From Streptomyces sp. NRRL WC-3742 (GTDB lineage Bacteria; Actinomycetota; Actinomycetes; Streptomycetales; Streptomycetaceae): a stretch of 64,000 nucleotides of DNA. A program made the translations under genes and the position numbers. Position 1 is the first letter of the stretch, and each line of letters starts with the position of its first letter. Shown one piece after another: positions 16,954-24,782 of this stretch. The notes under the pieces were generated by a model. That model saw nothing but the letters and a program-made list of their open reading frames with translations, was not told the origin of the DNA and searched no databases. The DNA lies in assembly GCF_000720635.1 (NCBI RefSeq), contig NZ_JOCF01000001.1:186001-250000 (forward strand). Reading direction: 5' to 3'.

Positions 16954-18027
16954 ATGCTCGCCACCATCTCCGCCCTCACCGCCGCCACCCTCGCCGCGCC
17001 CGTCGCCGGCCTGCTCGGCTACCGGCAGCTCAAGCGCACCCGCCTCGCCGCGCAGCTGCGCATCAGCACGCCGAACGGGATCGACGAGTCGGGCTTCGTC
17101 CGGATCAACGGCCTCGACACCTGGGTCTCCATCCGCGGCGAGGACCTCCGCAACCCGGTGATCCTGGAGATCCACGGCGGGCCCGGCGCCTCCAACCTGA
17201 TCCACCTCCCCCGCACGCGCAGCTGGGAGCGGCACTTCACGATCGTCCGCTGGGACATGCGCGGCGCCGGGTTCACCTTCGCCAACGCCCCCGAAGGCCA
17301 AGGCGAGTTGACCCTCGACCAGCTCCAGCGCGACGCCCTGGAGGTCACCCGCCACGTCCGCGAGCGCCTCGGCGTCGACCGGCTCCTGATCGTCGCCAAC
17401 TCCTTCGGCAGCATCCTCGGCCTGCGGCTCGCCCGCAGCCACCCCGAGCTGTACAGCGCCTACGTCGGCACCGACCAGAACGTCATCGCCGGCGGCCGGG
17501 AACGCACGGCGTACGACGCGCTGGTGCGGCGGCTGCGGGCGGCGGGGAAGAAGAAGCAGCTGGCCACCGTCCTGGAGGCGGGCGCCCGCCCGGAGGGCCC
17601 GACCGTCGAACAGATCGACGAGCTCAACAAGCTGTTCCTGACCACGGACCCGCTCTCGTACGACACCATGAAGACGGTCGTCGTGCGCTCGCTCTGGTTC
17701 TCGCCCCTGCACACGCTGCGCGGACTGCGGTCGTCCATGAAGGCCATGCACTTCTCGCTCGGGCTCCAGCTCCAGGCCCGGAGCGTCGACGAGTGGGCCG
17801 AGGGGACGGAGTTCCAGATCCCGTTCTTCGTCTTCCAGGGCGACGGCGACGTGCTCACCCCGCCCGAGTCCGCGCGCCGCCTCTTCGACGACGTGACCGC
17901 GCCGGTCAAGGACTTCGCCCTGATCCGCGACGCCAGCCACTTCGCCGGCTTCCGGCACCCGGAGCAGTTCCTCGACCTGATGCTCACCAGGGTCCGCCCG
18001 GCCATCGCCTCGCCGGTCGCCTGCTGA
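16954..18027 (+). CDS. Alpha/beta hydrolase (proline iminopeptidase-like)
   Basis: 357 aa. An N-terminal hydrophobic stretch (residues 1-24) suggests a membrane anchor or leader. The hydrolase fold shows the oxyanion segment IHGGPGASN, WDMRGAGFT, the nucleophile elbow ANSFGSILG, the acid GDGDVLTP and the histidine DASHFAGF. HGGPG is typical of the prolyl aminopeptidase/S33 group. The substrate is unknown and is probably linked to the ligand of the divergent TetR. Confidence 0.87.
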   Translation: MLATISALTAATLAAPVAGLLGYRQLKRTRLAAQLRISTPNGIDESGFVRINGLDTWVSIRGEDLRNPVILEIHGGPGASNLIHLPRTRSWERHFTIVRWDMRGAGFTFANAPEGQGELTLDQLQRDALEVTRHVRERLGVDRLLIVANSFGSILGLRLARSHPELYSAYVGTDQNVIAGGRERTAYDALVRRLRAAGKKKQLATVLEAGARPEGPTVEQIDELNKLFLTTDPLSYDTMKTVVVRSLWFSPLHTLRGLRSSMKAMHFSLGLQLQARSVDEWAEGTEFQIPFFVFQGDGDVLTPPESARRLFDDVTAPVKDFALIRDASHFAGFRHPEQFLDLMLTRVRPAIASPVAC

Positions 18028-18082
18028 ACGCTGTGGCGTGCTGTGGGGCGCTGTGGCGTGCCGTGTCGTGCCGTGTCGTGCA

Positions 18083-18109
18083 CAGGAAGTCGACGACGCC
18101 GACTTCCTG
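18083..18109. terminator. Hairpin terminator, repeated element copy 1
   Basis: CAGGAAGTCG-acgacgc-CGACTTCCTG, 56 bases past the hydrolase stop and ahead of the convergent acetyltransferase. The same 10-base arms occur again at 30283-30309. Just upstream is an imperfect GTCGTGCCGT repeat. Confidence 0.7.
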
Positions 18110-18128
18110 CGCACGCGGCCGGCTCCGG

Positions 18129-18539
18129 TCAGAGGCGCATGAGGCCCGCGGCGGTCGGACGGAAGCCGCAGCGTGCGTAGAAGGACTCCAGGTGCGGCTC
18201 GTAGTCCACGTGCAGCCACTCGGCGCCCCGGGCCTTCGCCTCCTCGGCCGCCGCGCGCACCAGCCGAACGCCCAGGCCCCGGCGGCGCTCGTCCGGGTGG
18301 ACGGTGGTGTCGAGGATGAAGGCGTGCCGGCCGCCGTCCCCGGCGACGTTGACGAAGCCGACCAGGCTGCCTCCCCGCCGAGCCGCGACCCAGGCCAGGC
18401 TGCGGGCCAGCACCGGGGCGAAGGAGGTCGGCCGGTGGCCGGGCCAGGACGCGGCGAACAGTTCGTCGAGCTCGGCGTCCGTCAGCTCGGGACCGATCGC
18501 CAGCACCTCGTCGTCCCGCCAGGATTCACTGATCATCAT
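18129..18539 (-). CDS. GNAT family N-acetyltransferase
   Basis: 136 aa. The acetyl-CoA loop is LDTTVHPDERRRGLGVRLV and the C-terminal motif is ESFYARCGFRPTA. It belongs to the short single-domain GNAT type. The second ATG of MMISES is equally possible as a start. Substrate unknown. Confidence 0.87.
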   Translation of the reverse strand: MMISESWRDDEVLAIGPELTDAELDELFAASWPGHRPTSFAPVLARSLAWVAARRGGSLVGFVNVAGDGGRHAFILDTTVHPDERRRGLGVRLVRAAAEEAKARGAEWLHVDYEPHLESFYARCGFRPTAAGLMRL

Positions 18540-18559
18540 GCCGGCCAGCCTGCCAGGTG

Positions 18560-19795
18560 TCAGAGCCCCTCGGCCCGCTCGCGCAGCAGCTCGCGCTCGC
18601 GTTCGTTCAGCGTCAGCTCCGCCGCGCGCTCGAACTCCGCCCGGGCCTCGGCGGGGCGGCCGAGGCGCAGCAGCAGATCACCCCGCACGCTCGGCAGCAG
18701 GTGGTAGCCGCGCAGCGCCGGGCCCGCCGCCAGCTCGTCCACCAGCTCCAGCGCCGCCTCCGGGCCCCGGGCCATCGAGACGGCCACCGCCCGGTTCAGC
18801 GCCACCACCGGGGACGGGGTCAGCGCCAGCAGCCGCTCGTACAGCGCGGCGATGGTCGCCCAGTCGGTGTCCTCGTACCGGCGCGCCTTGGCGTGGCAGG
18901 CGGCGATCGCGGCCTGCACCGAGTACGGCCCGGTGCCCGCCCGCTGGAGCGCGTCGAAGCCGCGCCGGATCAGCCGCCCGTCCCACCGGAAGCGGTTCTG
19001 CTCCGCCAGCAGCACCGGCCGACCGTCCCGGCCCGTCCGGGTGCCGGTGCGCGACGCCTGGAACTCCAGCAGCGCGGCCAGCCCGTGCACCTCCGGCTCC
19101 TGGGGCATCAGCGCGGCCAGCTGCCGGGCCAGGCGCAGCGCGTCCTCGCACAGCTGCGGGCGCAGCAGGTCGTCCCCGGCGGTGGCCGAGTAGCCCTCGT
19201 TGAAGACCAGGTAGACGACCTCCAGCACGGAGGACAGCCGCTGCGCCCGGTCCTGCCCGTACGGCACCTCGAACGGGACGCCCGCTTCGGCGAGCGTGCG
19301 CTTCGCGCGGACGATCCGCTGCGCCACGGTGGCCTCCGGCACCAGGAAGGCGCGGGCGATCTCGGGGGTGGTGAGCCCGCCGAGCAGCCGCAGGGTGAGC
19401 GCGATCCGGGCGGGGGCGGAGAGCACCGGGTGGCAGGCGGTGAAGATCAGCCGGAGCAGGTCGTCGCCGATGTCCTCCGGTCCGTCGGGCTCCTCCGGCG
19501 GTGCGGCGTCCTCCAGGGACCGCCCCACCTCGGCGAGTTTGCGGGCGTAGACCTCCCGGCGGCGGACCAGGTCGATCGCCCGGTGCTTGGCGGCGGCCGT
19601 CAGCCAGGCGCCCGGGTTGTCGGGCACTCCGGCTGACGGCCACTGCTCCAGGGCCGAGACCAGGGCGTCCTGGACCAGCTCCTCGGCGATGCCGACGTCG
19701 CGGACGATCCGGGTGACCGCGGCGATGATCCGCGCGGACTCGATCCGGAACACGGCGTCCACGGCCGCCCTGGTGCTCCTGTGCGTCACGACCAC
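18560..19795 (-). CDS. ECF sigma factor, ECF42-type with C-terminal TPR-like domain
   Basis: 411 aa. Sigma region 2 spans about residues 13-82 (RIIAAVTRIVRDVGIAEELVQDAL, AAAKHRAIDLVRRR) and region 4 about 105-170 (PEIARAFLVPEATVAQRIVRAKRTL). The C-terminal 230 residues are helical and TPR-like, as known for ECF42 (formerly SigJ/YlaC-like 'DUF6596') proteins. The DGPF gene directly upstream is the hallmark partner of this group. There is no anti-sigma gene, consistent with control through the C-terminal extension. The GTG start at 19795 is uncertain by a few codons. Confidence 0.92.
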   Translation of the reverse strand: MVVTHRSTRAAVDAVFRIESARIIAAVTRIVRDVGIAEELVQDALVSALEQWPSAGVPDNPGAWLTAAAKHRAIDLVRRREVYARKLAEVGRSLEDAAPPEEPDGPEDIGDDLLRLIFTACHPVLSAPARIALTLRLLGGLTTPEIARAFLVPEATVAQRIVRAKRTLAEAGVPFEVPYGQDRAQRLSSVLEVVYLVFNEGYSATAGDDLLRPQLCEDALRLARQLAALMPQEPEVHGLAALLEFQASRTGTRTGRDGRPVLLAEQNRFRWDGRLIRRGFDALQRAGTGPYSVQAAIAACHAKARRYEDTDWATIAALYERLLALTPSPVVALNRAVAVSMARGPEAALELVDELAAGPALRGYHLLPSVRGDLLLRLGRPAEARAEFERAAELTLNERERELLRERAEGL

Positions 19796-19855
19796 TCATC
19801 AGAGCAGCCACGACGGCGGGCGGCAAACGCCGACACGGGTCCTGCTTCCGCTGTC

Positions 19856-20227
19856 CTACTTCGGCGGCTCGGGCATCTCCTCGATCTGCCGGACCTCCGC
19901 CTCCACCTGCCAGCCCGCCGGGTGGGTCTGCAGGAAGCGGCGGGTCCACTCCAGCGCCTCGGCGGTGTCCTTGCACTGCAGGATCGCGTAGCCGCCGACG
20001 ACCTCCTTGGTCTCGGTGAACGGCCCGTCGGTGTAGCCGACCTTCCCGTCGGCCCAGCTCACCCGGGTGCCCTGGGAGCTCGGGGTGAGCCCGGCGGTCT
20101 CCAGCATCACGCCGGCCTGGGTGATCTCCTGGAACAGCGCGCCCATCCGCTGCTCGAAGCCCGGGTCCGGCTCCCAGTTCTCGCGGGCCTGCTCGTCGAT
20201 GCGGATCAGCGTGAGGTAGCGGGGCAT
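19856..20227 (-). CDS. YciI/DGPF domain protein (ECF42 partner)
   Basis: 123 aa. The DGPF motif occurs in GKVGYTDGPFTETKEVVGGY, inside a YCII-related ferredoxin-like fold. ATG 20227 follows AGGAG. It sits 60 bases upstream of the ECF sigma gene on the same strand, the usual arrangement. DGPF genes are the commonest predicted targets or partners of ECF42 sigma factors; their biochemical role is unknown. Confidence 0.92.
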   Translation of the reverse strand: MPRYLTLIRIDEQARENWEPDPGFEQRMGALFQEITQAGVMLETAGLTPSSQGTRVSWADGKVGYTDGPFTETKEVVGGYAILQCKDTAEALEWTRRFLQTHPAGWQVEAEVRQIEEMPEPPK

Positions 20228-20345
20228 GGTGACTCCTCGGTCGGACGGGCGGGGCCTCTCCCCGCCTCTCACCCCTGCGTCGAACGGGCGGGTGCTGGAT
20301 CGACACTCTGGCGGAGAATTTTTCGGCGGAGTTTTTCGGGAGCTT

Positions 20346-20415
20346 TCCGGCGGGGGTTCCAGCGGGGGTTCCGGCAGGGGTTCCGGCGGAGTTCGGGGCC
20401 TCCGTTCGGGGCCTC
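20346..20415. repeat. Short tandem repeats downstream of the serine hydrolase
   Basis: Three near-identical 12-base units (GGGGTTCCGGC-type) followed by two copies of GTTCGGGGCCTC, lying just past the stop of the gene ending at 20414. Read on the minus strand the first block would encode repeated Gly-Thr-Pro-Ala, but no gene uses that frame. Confidence 0.6.
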
Positions 20416-21523
20416 AGTTCGCGGCGGCCTCCGCGACCAGTTCGCTGATCCGGTCGACGGCGGCGGACGGGCCGGGGAAGAAACGGTTCTTCGTCACGGC
20501 GAAGGAGAAGCCGGTCGCGGTGTCGGCGTAGGCCGCGCTGCCGCCCATGCCGGGCACGCCGAAGACGCTCAGCGTCTGCTGCGGGTCGGCGCCCGGGCGG
20601 CCGAGGTTGTAGCCGAGGGCGCGCGGGGCGGGGAAGCCGATCATCTGGTCGACGTCGGCCGTGGCCAGGGCCGTGACCTCGCGCAGCCGCTCCGGCGAGA
20701 TCAGCCGCACGCCGTCCACCTCGCCCAGCAGCGCGGCGTACATCCGCGCCACCGCACGGGCGGACATCGTGCCGCCCGAGGGGATGTCCGAGGTGAGCAC
20801 CAGGGGGTCGTTGCCGTAGCCGGCGCTGGGGGTGACGGCGGGCGGGGTGGCCTTGAACAGCGGCAGGTCGGGCATCGCCGCCAGCATCTCGGCGGAACCG
20901 GGCGCGTCCTCCAGCCGGGCGAGGCGGCCGAGTTCGGCCTCCGGGACGCCGAAGTACAGCTCGTCGGCGATGCCCAGCGGCGTTGCGACCTCCTCCTCCA
21001 GCACCTGCGAGATCGGCTTGCCGGTGGCCCGGCGGACGATCTCGCCCATGACGAAGCCCCAGGTCACCGCGTGGTAACCCGTCCTGGTGCCGGGCTCCCA
21101 CCAGGGCTCGGTACCGGCGATCAGGACGCACATCCCGTCCCAGTCGGAGAGGTCCTTCACCGTCAGGTCGGAGGGCACCGCCGGGACGCCGAGGGAGTGG
21201 GTGAGCGCGTGGCGGATCGTCGCCCCGCCCTTGCCGTGGGCGCCGAACTCGGGCCAGAGCTCGGCGATCGGCGTGTCGTAGTCGAGGGCGCCGCGCTCCG
21301 CGAGGACGTGCACCACCGTCGCCGTCACGCCCTTGCCCGTGGAGGCACTGAAGAACGGGACGTCCGGGGTGACGGGACGGCCGCCCTCCGGGTCCGCGGC
21401 GCCCGCGACCGCGTCCGCCACCAGCTCACCGTGCCGGTACACCGCGACCTGGACGCCCAGCTCGGCGCCGGACTCCACCAGGTGGTCGATGGTCCGCTGG
21501 ACGAGCTCCTGCATGGCGATCAT
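20414..21523 (-). CDS. Serine hydrolase, beta-lactamase (class C/EstB-like) family
   Basis: 369 aa. The SxxK motif appears as FFSASTGKGV (active Ser in STGK, about residue 61). A Tyr-containing second motif is GYHAVTWG, and GMGGSAAYAD near the C-terminus takes the place of KTG. This fits esterases/D-aminopeptidases of the penicillin-binding fold rather than a true beta-lactamase. No signal peptide is seen, so it is likely cytoplasmic. ATG 21523 follows GGAGAGG. Confidence 0.88.
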   Translation of the reverse strand: MIAMQELVQRTIDHLVESGAELGVQVAVYRHGELVADAVAGAADPEGGRPVTPDVPFFSASTGKGVTATVVHVLAERGALDYDTPIAELWPEFGAHGKGGATIRHALTHSLGVPAVPSDLTVKDLSDWDGMCVLIAGTEPWWEPGTRTGYHAVTWGFVMGEIVRRATGKPISQVLEEEVATPLGIADELYFGVPEAELGRLARLEDAPGSAEMLAAMPDLPLFKATPPAVTPSAGYGNDPLVLTSDIPSGGTMSARAVARMYAALLGEVDGVRLISPERLREVTALATADVDQMIGFPAPRALGYNLGRPGADPQQTLSVFGVPGMGGSAAYADTATGFSFAVTKNRFFPGPSAAVDRISELVAEAAAN

Positions 21524-21637
21524 GTCCTCTCCGCACTCCGCTGCGGCGCCCGCCGGTACCCCCCGGGAGCGCCCTTCCCCGGGAGGACGGAGCCGCCGAC
21601 GGGATCTCGACATCGCCGGCGGTAGGACATTCGGACC

Positions 21638-22252
21638 TCAGGAAGCCGGGCCGAGCAGGGCGTCCAGGTAGCGGGTCACCTCCTCGTGGAGTTCGACGGC
21701 GGTCTGCGGGTGGCTGTGGCCGCTGCCGACCACCGCGTTGAAGACCATGCCGTCGCACCAGCGGACCAGGCGGCGGGCGTCCTCCTCGGGCTCGGGCGAG
21801 CCGCAGCGGGTGAGGAGGAAGGTCGCGAGGTCGAGGAAGCGCGCGCCCAGCCGGTCGTAGACCTCCCGCAGTTCGGGCCGGCGGGCGGCCTCCAGGGCGA
21901 GTTCGATGCGCGCGACGGCGAGGGCGCGTCCGTCGTTCATGGCCTGGTGCAGGCCGTCGGCCACGCCCTGGGTGAGCAGGTCGCGAGGCGAACCCTCGAC
22001 CATGGTCGGCACGCCGAAGCCGACCGACTCCAGCTCGGCGATCCGGGTCAGGGCGAGTTCGAGCAGCGCGACCCTGGTCCGGGCGCGGTTGGACGTCGAA
22101 CCGGCGGGCAGGCCGACCGACTCGTCCACCGCGCGGTGGGTGAGCCCGCGCAGGCCGCGTTCCGCGATCAGGGCGATGGCGGCGTCGGCGATCAGGGTCG
22201 GACGCGGGGTCTGGCGCGGGGCCTTGAGCGACGGTGTCATGCGTCCGATCAT
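21638..22252 (-). CDS. TetR family regulator
   Basis: 204 aa. The HTH (TLIADAAIALIAERGLRGLTHRAVDESVGLPAGSTSNR) covers about residues 18-62; the 'AGSTSNRARTR' wing is characteristic of a TetR group with C-terminal TetR_C_17-like domains. Divergent from the FAD monooxygenase at 22429, with several palindromes between them, so it most likely represses that gene and itself. ATG 22252 or ATG 22240 may be used. Confidence 0.88.
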   Translation of the reverse strand: MIGRMTPSLKAPRQTPRPTLIADAAIALIAERGLRGLTHRAVDESVGLPAGSTSNRARTRVALLELALTRIAELESVGFGVPTMVEGSPRDLLTQGVADGLHQAMNDGRALAVARIELALEAARRPELREVYDRLGARFLDLATFLLTRCGSPEPEEDARRLVRWCDGMVFNAVVGSGHSHPQTAVELHEEVTRYLDALLGPAS

Positions 22253-22309
22253 GGCCGGTCCGCCGGGCCGAACCCAACTCGCTTCTCGGGCAGGAGCACG
22301 ACGGAAGTA

Positions 22310-22350
22310 GTGGCACTACCGCAGTAGTGCCACTACTGCGGTAGTGCCAC
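22310..22350. promoter_or_regulatory. 41-bp perfect palindrome
   Basis: Arms of 20 bases (GTGGCACTACCGCAGTAGTG and its complement) around a single C. It contains three overlapping GTAGTG/CACTAC modules. It lies 58 bases upstream of the TetR start. The flanking 15 bases at 22305-22319 are identical to the centre of the palindrome at 28348-28380. It could be a multimeric operator or a hairpin. Confidence 0.75.
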
Positions 22351-22368
22351 GGGTCGGGGCGAGAGGGA

Positions 22369-22382
22369 ACTACAGGTGTAGT
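22369..22382. promoter_or_regulatory. Operator copy 1 (ACTACA-GG-TGTAGT)
   Basis: Perfect 6-bp inverted repeat, preceded by GGA and repeated identically 32 bases downstream. Likely binding site of the divergent TetR upstream of the monooxygenase gene. Confidence 0.65.
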
Positions 22383-22400
22383 ACCGTGACGACAGCAGGA

Positions 22401-22414
22401 ACTACAGGTGTAGT
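22401..22414. promoter_or_regulatory. Operator copy 2 (ACTACA-GG-TGTAGT)
   Basis: Identical to the copy at 22369-22382. The 32-base centre-to-centre distance is about three helical turns, so two dimers would bind on the same face. It ends 14 bases before the monooxygenase ATG and overlaps the translation leader. Confidence 0.65.
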
Positions 22415-22428
22415 GAGGAGCTCGTCCC

Positions 22429-23607
22429 ATGAGTCACGGGAAGATCGATCGCGCAATCGTCATCGGCGGCGGAATCGGCGGCCTCACCGCCGCCCTGGCC
22501 CTCCACCGGCAGGGCATCCCGGTGACCGTCCACGAACGCGCCGCCTCCCTCGAGCCCGTCGGCGCCGGCCTCGCCCTCGCCCCCAACGCCCTGCGCGCGC
22601 TCGACCGCCTCGGCGTGGGCGCCCGCCTGCGCGCCCTCGCCACGCCCCACCCCGCCCTCGGCGTCCGCCGACCCTCCGGCCGCTGGCTCGCCCGGACCGA
22701 CACCTCCGCCGTCGAGAAGCACTTCGGCGACCCGATCGCCGCCGTCGCTCGGGCCGACGTCATCGACGCCCTCGTCAACGCGCTGCCCACCGGAACCGTC
22801 CGTACGGGCTCCCCCGCCACGCTCGTCACACCGGGTGACGAGGGCCACCCGGCCGTCGTCCGCACCGAGGAGGGCGAGGTCACCGCCGACCTGGTCGTCG
22901 CCGCCGACGGCATCCGCTCCGCGACCCGCGCCGCGCTCTTCCCCCAGCACCCCGGACCGCGCTACTCCGGCTTCACGACCTGGCGCACCGTCATCGACAC
23001 CCCCGGCAGGCGCCCCTCGGCGGCGGGCGAGATCTGGGGCCGCGGCCGCCTCGCCGGAATCGTCCCGCTCGCCGGCGACCGGGTGTACGTCTACGGCGCC
23101 GCCCTCGCCCCCGCCGGAACCCGAGCGGCCGACGAGCACGCCGAACTGCTGCGCCTGTACGGCGACTGGTGCGCCCCGCTGCCCGAACTGCTGCACGCCG
23201 GCGACCCGGCGCGGATCCTGCGCCACGACGTCTGGGCCCTCACCGACCCGCTGCCCGCCCACCACCGGGGCCGCGTCGCCCTCCTCGGCGACGCCGCCCA
23301 CGCGATGGCCCCCTTCCAGGGCCAGGGCGCCTGCCAGGCCGTCGAGGACGCCCTCGTCCTGGCCGCCACCCTCACCCAGGGCGGCGACCTCGCCGCCTAC
23401 ACCGCCGCACGCCTCCCCCGCACCACCGGCATCGTCGCCGGGTCCCACCGCATCGGCGCCCTCGTCGCCCTCCGCTCCCCCGCCGCCGTCCTCGCCCGCG
23501 ACACCGCCCTCGCCCTGGCGGGCCTCCTCCCGGCCCGCTTCCTGCTCAACCGCTCGGCGCCGACGTACGACTGGCAGCCGCCCACGCTCAGCGGCCAGGC
23601 GCACTGA
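22429..23607 (+). CDS. FAD-dependent monooxygenase (PHBH family)
   Basis: 392-aa flavoprotein hydroxylase. FAD-binding motifs are AIVIGGGIGGLTAALAL at the N-terminus, the DG-type VVAADGIRSATR near residue 160 and GRVALLGDAAHAM near 282. These place it with group A aromatic or polyketide hydroxylases, which use NAD(P)H and O2. No membrane segment is seen. It is divergent from the TetR at 21638 and overlaps the next TetR gene tail-to-tail by 20 bases. Substrate unknown; some homologues inactivate antibiotics such as rifamycin or tetracycline. Confidence 0.9.
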   Translation: MSHGKIDRAIVIGGGIGGLTAALALHRQGIPVTVHERAASLEPVGAGLALAPNALRALDRLGVGARLRALATPHPALGVRRPSGRWLARTDTSAVEKHFGDPIAAVARADVIDALVNALPTGTVRTGSPATLVTPGDEGHPAVVRTEEGEVTADLVVAADGIRSATRAALFPQHPGPRYSGFTTWRTVIDTPGRRPSAAGEIWGRGRLAGIVPLAGDRVYVYGAALAPAGTRAADEHAELLRLYGDWCAPLPELLHAGDPARILRHDVWALTDPLPAHHRGRVALLGDAAHAMAPFQGQGACQAVEDALVLAATLTQGGDLAAYTAARLPRTTGIVAGSHRIGALVALRSPAAVLARDTALALAGLLPARFLLNRSAPTYDWQPPTLSGQAH

Positions 23608-24181
23608 CCACGGCGAGCCGGTCCACCAGCAGCTCCACCCGCTGCTCGGCGTCCTCCCGGGGAAGCCGTCCCGCCCTGGTCAGGGTGGCCAGTCCGTGCA
23701 GGGCCGCCCAGAACGTCTCGGTGAACAGCCCCGGATGGACACCCTCCCCGGCGACCTCGCCGAGGCTCTCCAGCAGCGCGGCGAAGGCGTCCTTCAGCGG
23801 CTCCGGGGTGTCCTCCTGCGCGAAGGCCAGTCCGCCGTCGAGCTGGAACATGGCGTCGTAGACCGCCGGGTTGCGCTCGGCGAAGTCGAGGTAGGCGCGG
23901 GCGAGTGCGGCGACCCGCCCGCGGGGGCCGTCCGCCGCGGCCGACGCGCCCCGCAGCGCCAGGGCCATCTCGGCCGCGCCTTCGAGGGCGACGGCGCCGA
24001 TGATCTCGCGCTTGCCCCGGAAGTGGCTGTAGAGGACGGGCTGGCTGTACTCGATGCGCTCGGCGAGCCGGCGGGTGGTGACCGCGTCCCAGCCCTGCCG
24101 CTCGGCGAGTTCGCGGGCCGTGGCCACGATGAGCCGCTCGCGAACCGCCCGGTCGCGCTCCTTGCGTTCCTGTACCGACAT
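23588..24181 (-). CDS. TetR family regulator
   Basis: 197 aa. The HTH is at about residues 15-60 (RLIVATARELAERQGWDAVTTRRLAERIEYSQPVLYSHF). The C-terminal domain (about 85-190) is of the WHG/TetR_C_13-like kind. It is divergent from the DUF1772 gene with twin CTAGC-N3-GCTAG sites between the starts. Its 3' end overlaps the monooxygenase 3' end. Confidence 0.9.
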   Translation of the reverse strand: MSVQERKERDRAVRERLIVATARELAERQGWDAVTTRRLAERIEYSQPVLYSHFRGKREIIGAVALEGAAEMALALRGASAAADGPRGRVAALARAYLDFAERNPAVYDAMFQLDGGLAFAQEDTPEPLKDAFAALLESLGEVAGEGVHPGLFTETFWAALHGLATLTRAGRLPREDAEQRVELLVDRLAVVSAPGR

Positions 24182-24190
24182 GATTCGATT

Positions 24191-24203
24191 CTAGCATCGC
24201 TAG
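24191..24203. promoter_or_regulatory. TetR operator copy 1 (CTAGC-ATC-GCTAG)
   Basis: Perfect 5-bp inverted repeat, extended to TCTAGC/GCTAGA, 9 bases upstream of the TetR start. Confidence 0.65.
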
Positions 24204-24241
24204 ACAAGGGAGCGGCAGTAGTACTAGCGTTGCATCGTCAG

Positions 24242-24254
24242 CTAGCAGCGCTAG
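24242..24254. promoter_or_regulatory. TetR operator copy 2 (CTAGC-AGC-GCTAG)
   Basis: The same half sites as copy 1, 51 bases away and 20 bases before the DUF1772 ATG. A degenerate half site (ACTAGCG) lies between them near 24223. Confidence 0.65.
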
Positions 24255-24274
24255 ATACGACCCAGGGGGTCACC

Positions 24275-24721
24275 ATGCTCAACGCACTCGAGGTCTTCAC
24301 CACGGTGGTCGTCGGCATGCTGGTGGGGGTGGAGTTCGCCGTCGCCTTCGTCATCAACCCGATCCTCCGCGCCCTGCCCGACGACAGCTACCAGCTCGGC
24401 CGCGCCCACGGCGGCCGGATGCTCGGCGCGGTGATGCCGTTCTGGTACATCGGCTCGCTCGTCCTCGTCGCGATCTGCGCCGTCGCCGGACGGGACCACG
24501 TCGGTACGGGCCTGGCCGTCGCCTCCGGCGGGCTGCTGGTCCTCAGCGTGGTCATGTCGGTCGCGCTGCTCGTCCCGATCAACAACCGCAGCAAGACCTG
24601 GACCCCCGAGAACCGCCCTGCGGACTGGCGGGAGCAGAGCGACCGCTGGGACCGGTACCACTACGGCCGCGTCGCCGTCCTCGTCGCGGCCTTCGCGCTG
24701 CTCGTCGCGGCCCTTGTCTGA
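24275..24721 (+). CDS. DUF1772 (anthrone oxygenase-like) membrane protein
   Basis: 148 aa with four predicted membrane helices: about 5-28, 50-72, 80-100 and 128-148 (LEVFTTVVVGMLVGVEFAVAF, FWYIGSLVLVAICAVA, GLLVLSVVMSVALLVPI, VAVLVAAFALLVAALV). The conserved NPILR, the PINNR-x-W segment and the C-terminal RWDRYHYGR match DUF1772. Some relatives assist oxidation of polyketide anthrones. The divergent TetR probably controls it. Function here is unknown. Confidence 0.82.
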   Translation: MLNALEVFTTVVVGMLVGVEFAVAFVINPILRALPDDSYQLGRAHGGRMLGAVMPFWYIGSLVLVAICAVAGRDHVGTGLAVASGGLLVLSVVMSVALLVPINNRSKTWTPENRPADWREQSDRWDRYHYGRVAVLVAAFALLVAALV

Positions 24722-24732
24722 CCGGGTGGGGC

Positions 24733-24766
24733 GGGGCGTCAACTGCGCTTGGGCAGTTGACGCCCC
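24733..24766. terminator. Bidirectional hairpin terminator
   Basis: GGGGCGTCAACTGC-gcttgg-GCAGTTGACGCCCC, a 14-bp perfect stem between convergent DUF1772 and DUF5701 genes. Confidence 0.85.
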
Positions 24767-24782
24767 GTTCGGCTACGGCTCG

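Noticed and set aside
20346..20415. Minus-strand Gly-Thr-Pro-Ala repeat as an extension of the serine hydrolase
   Set aside because: The hydrolase has its stop at 20414 before the repeat, and the repeat is in another frame.
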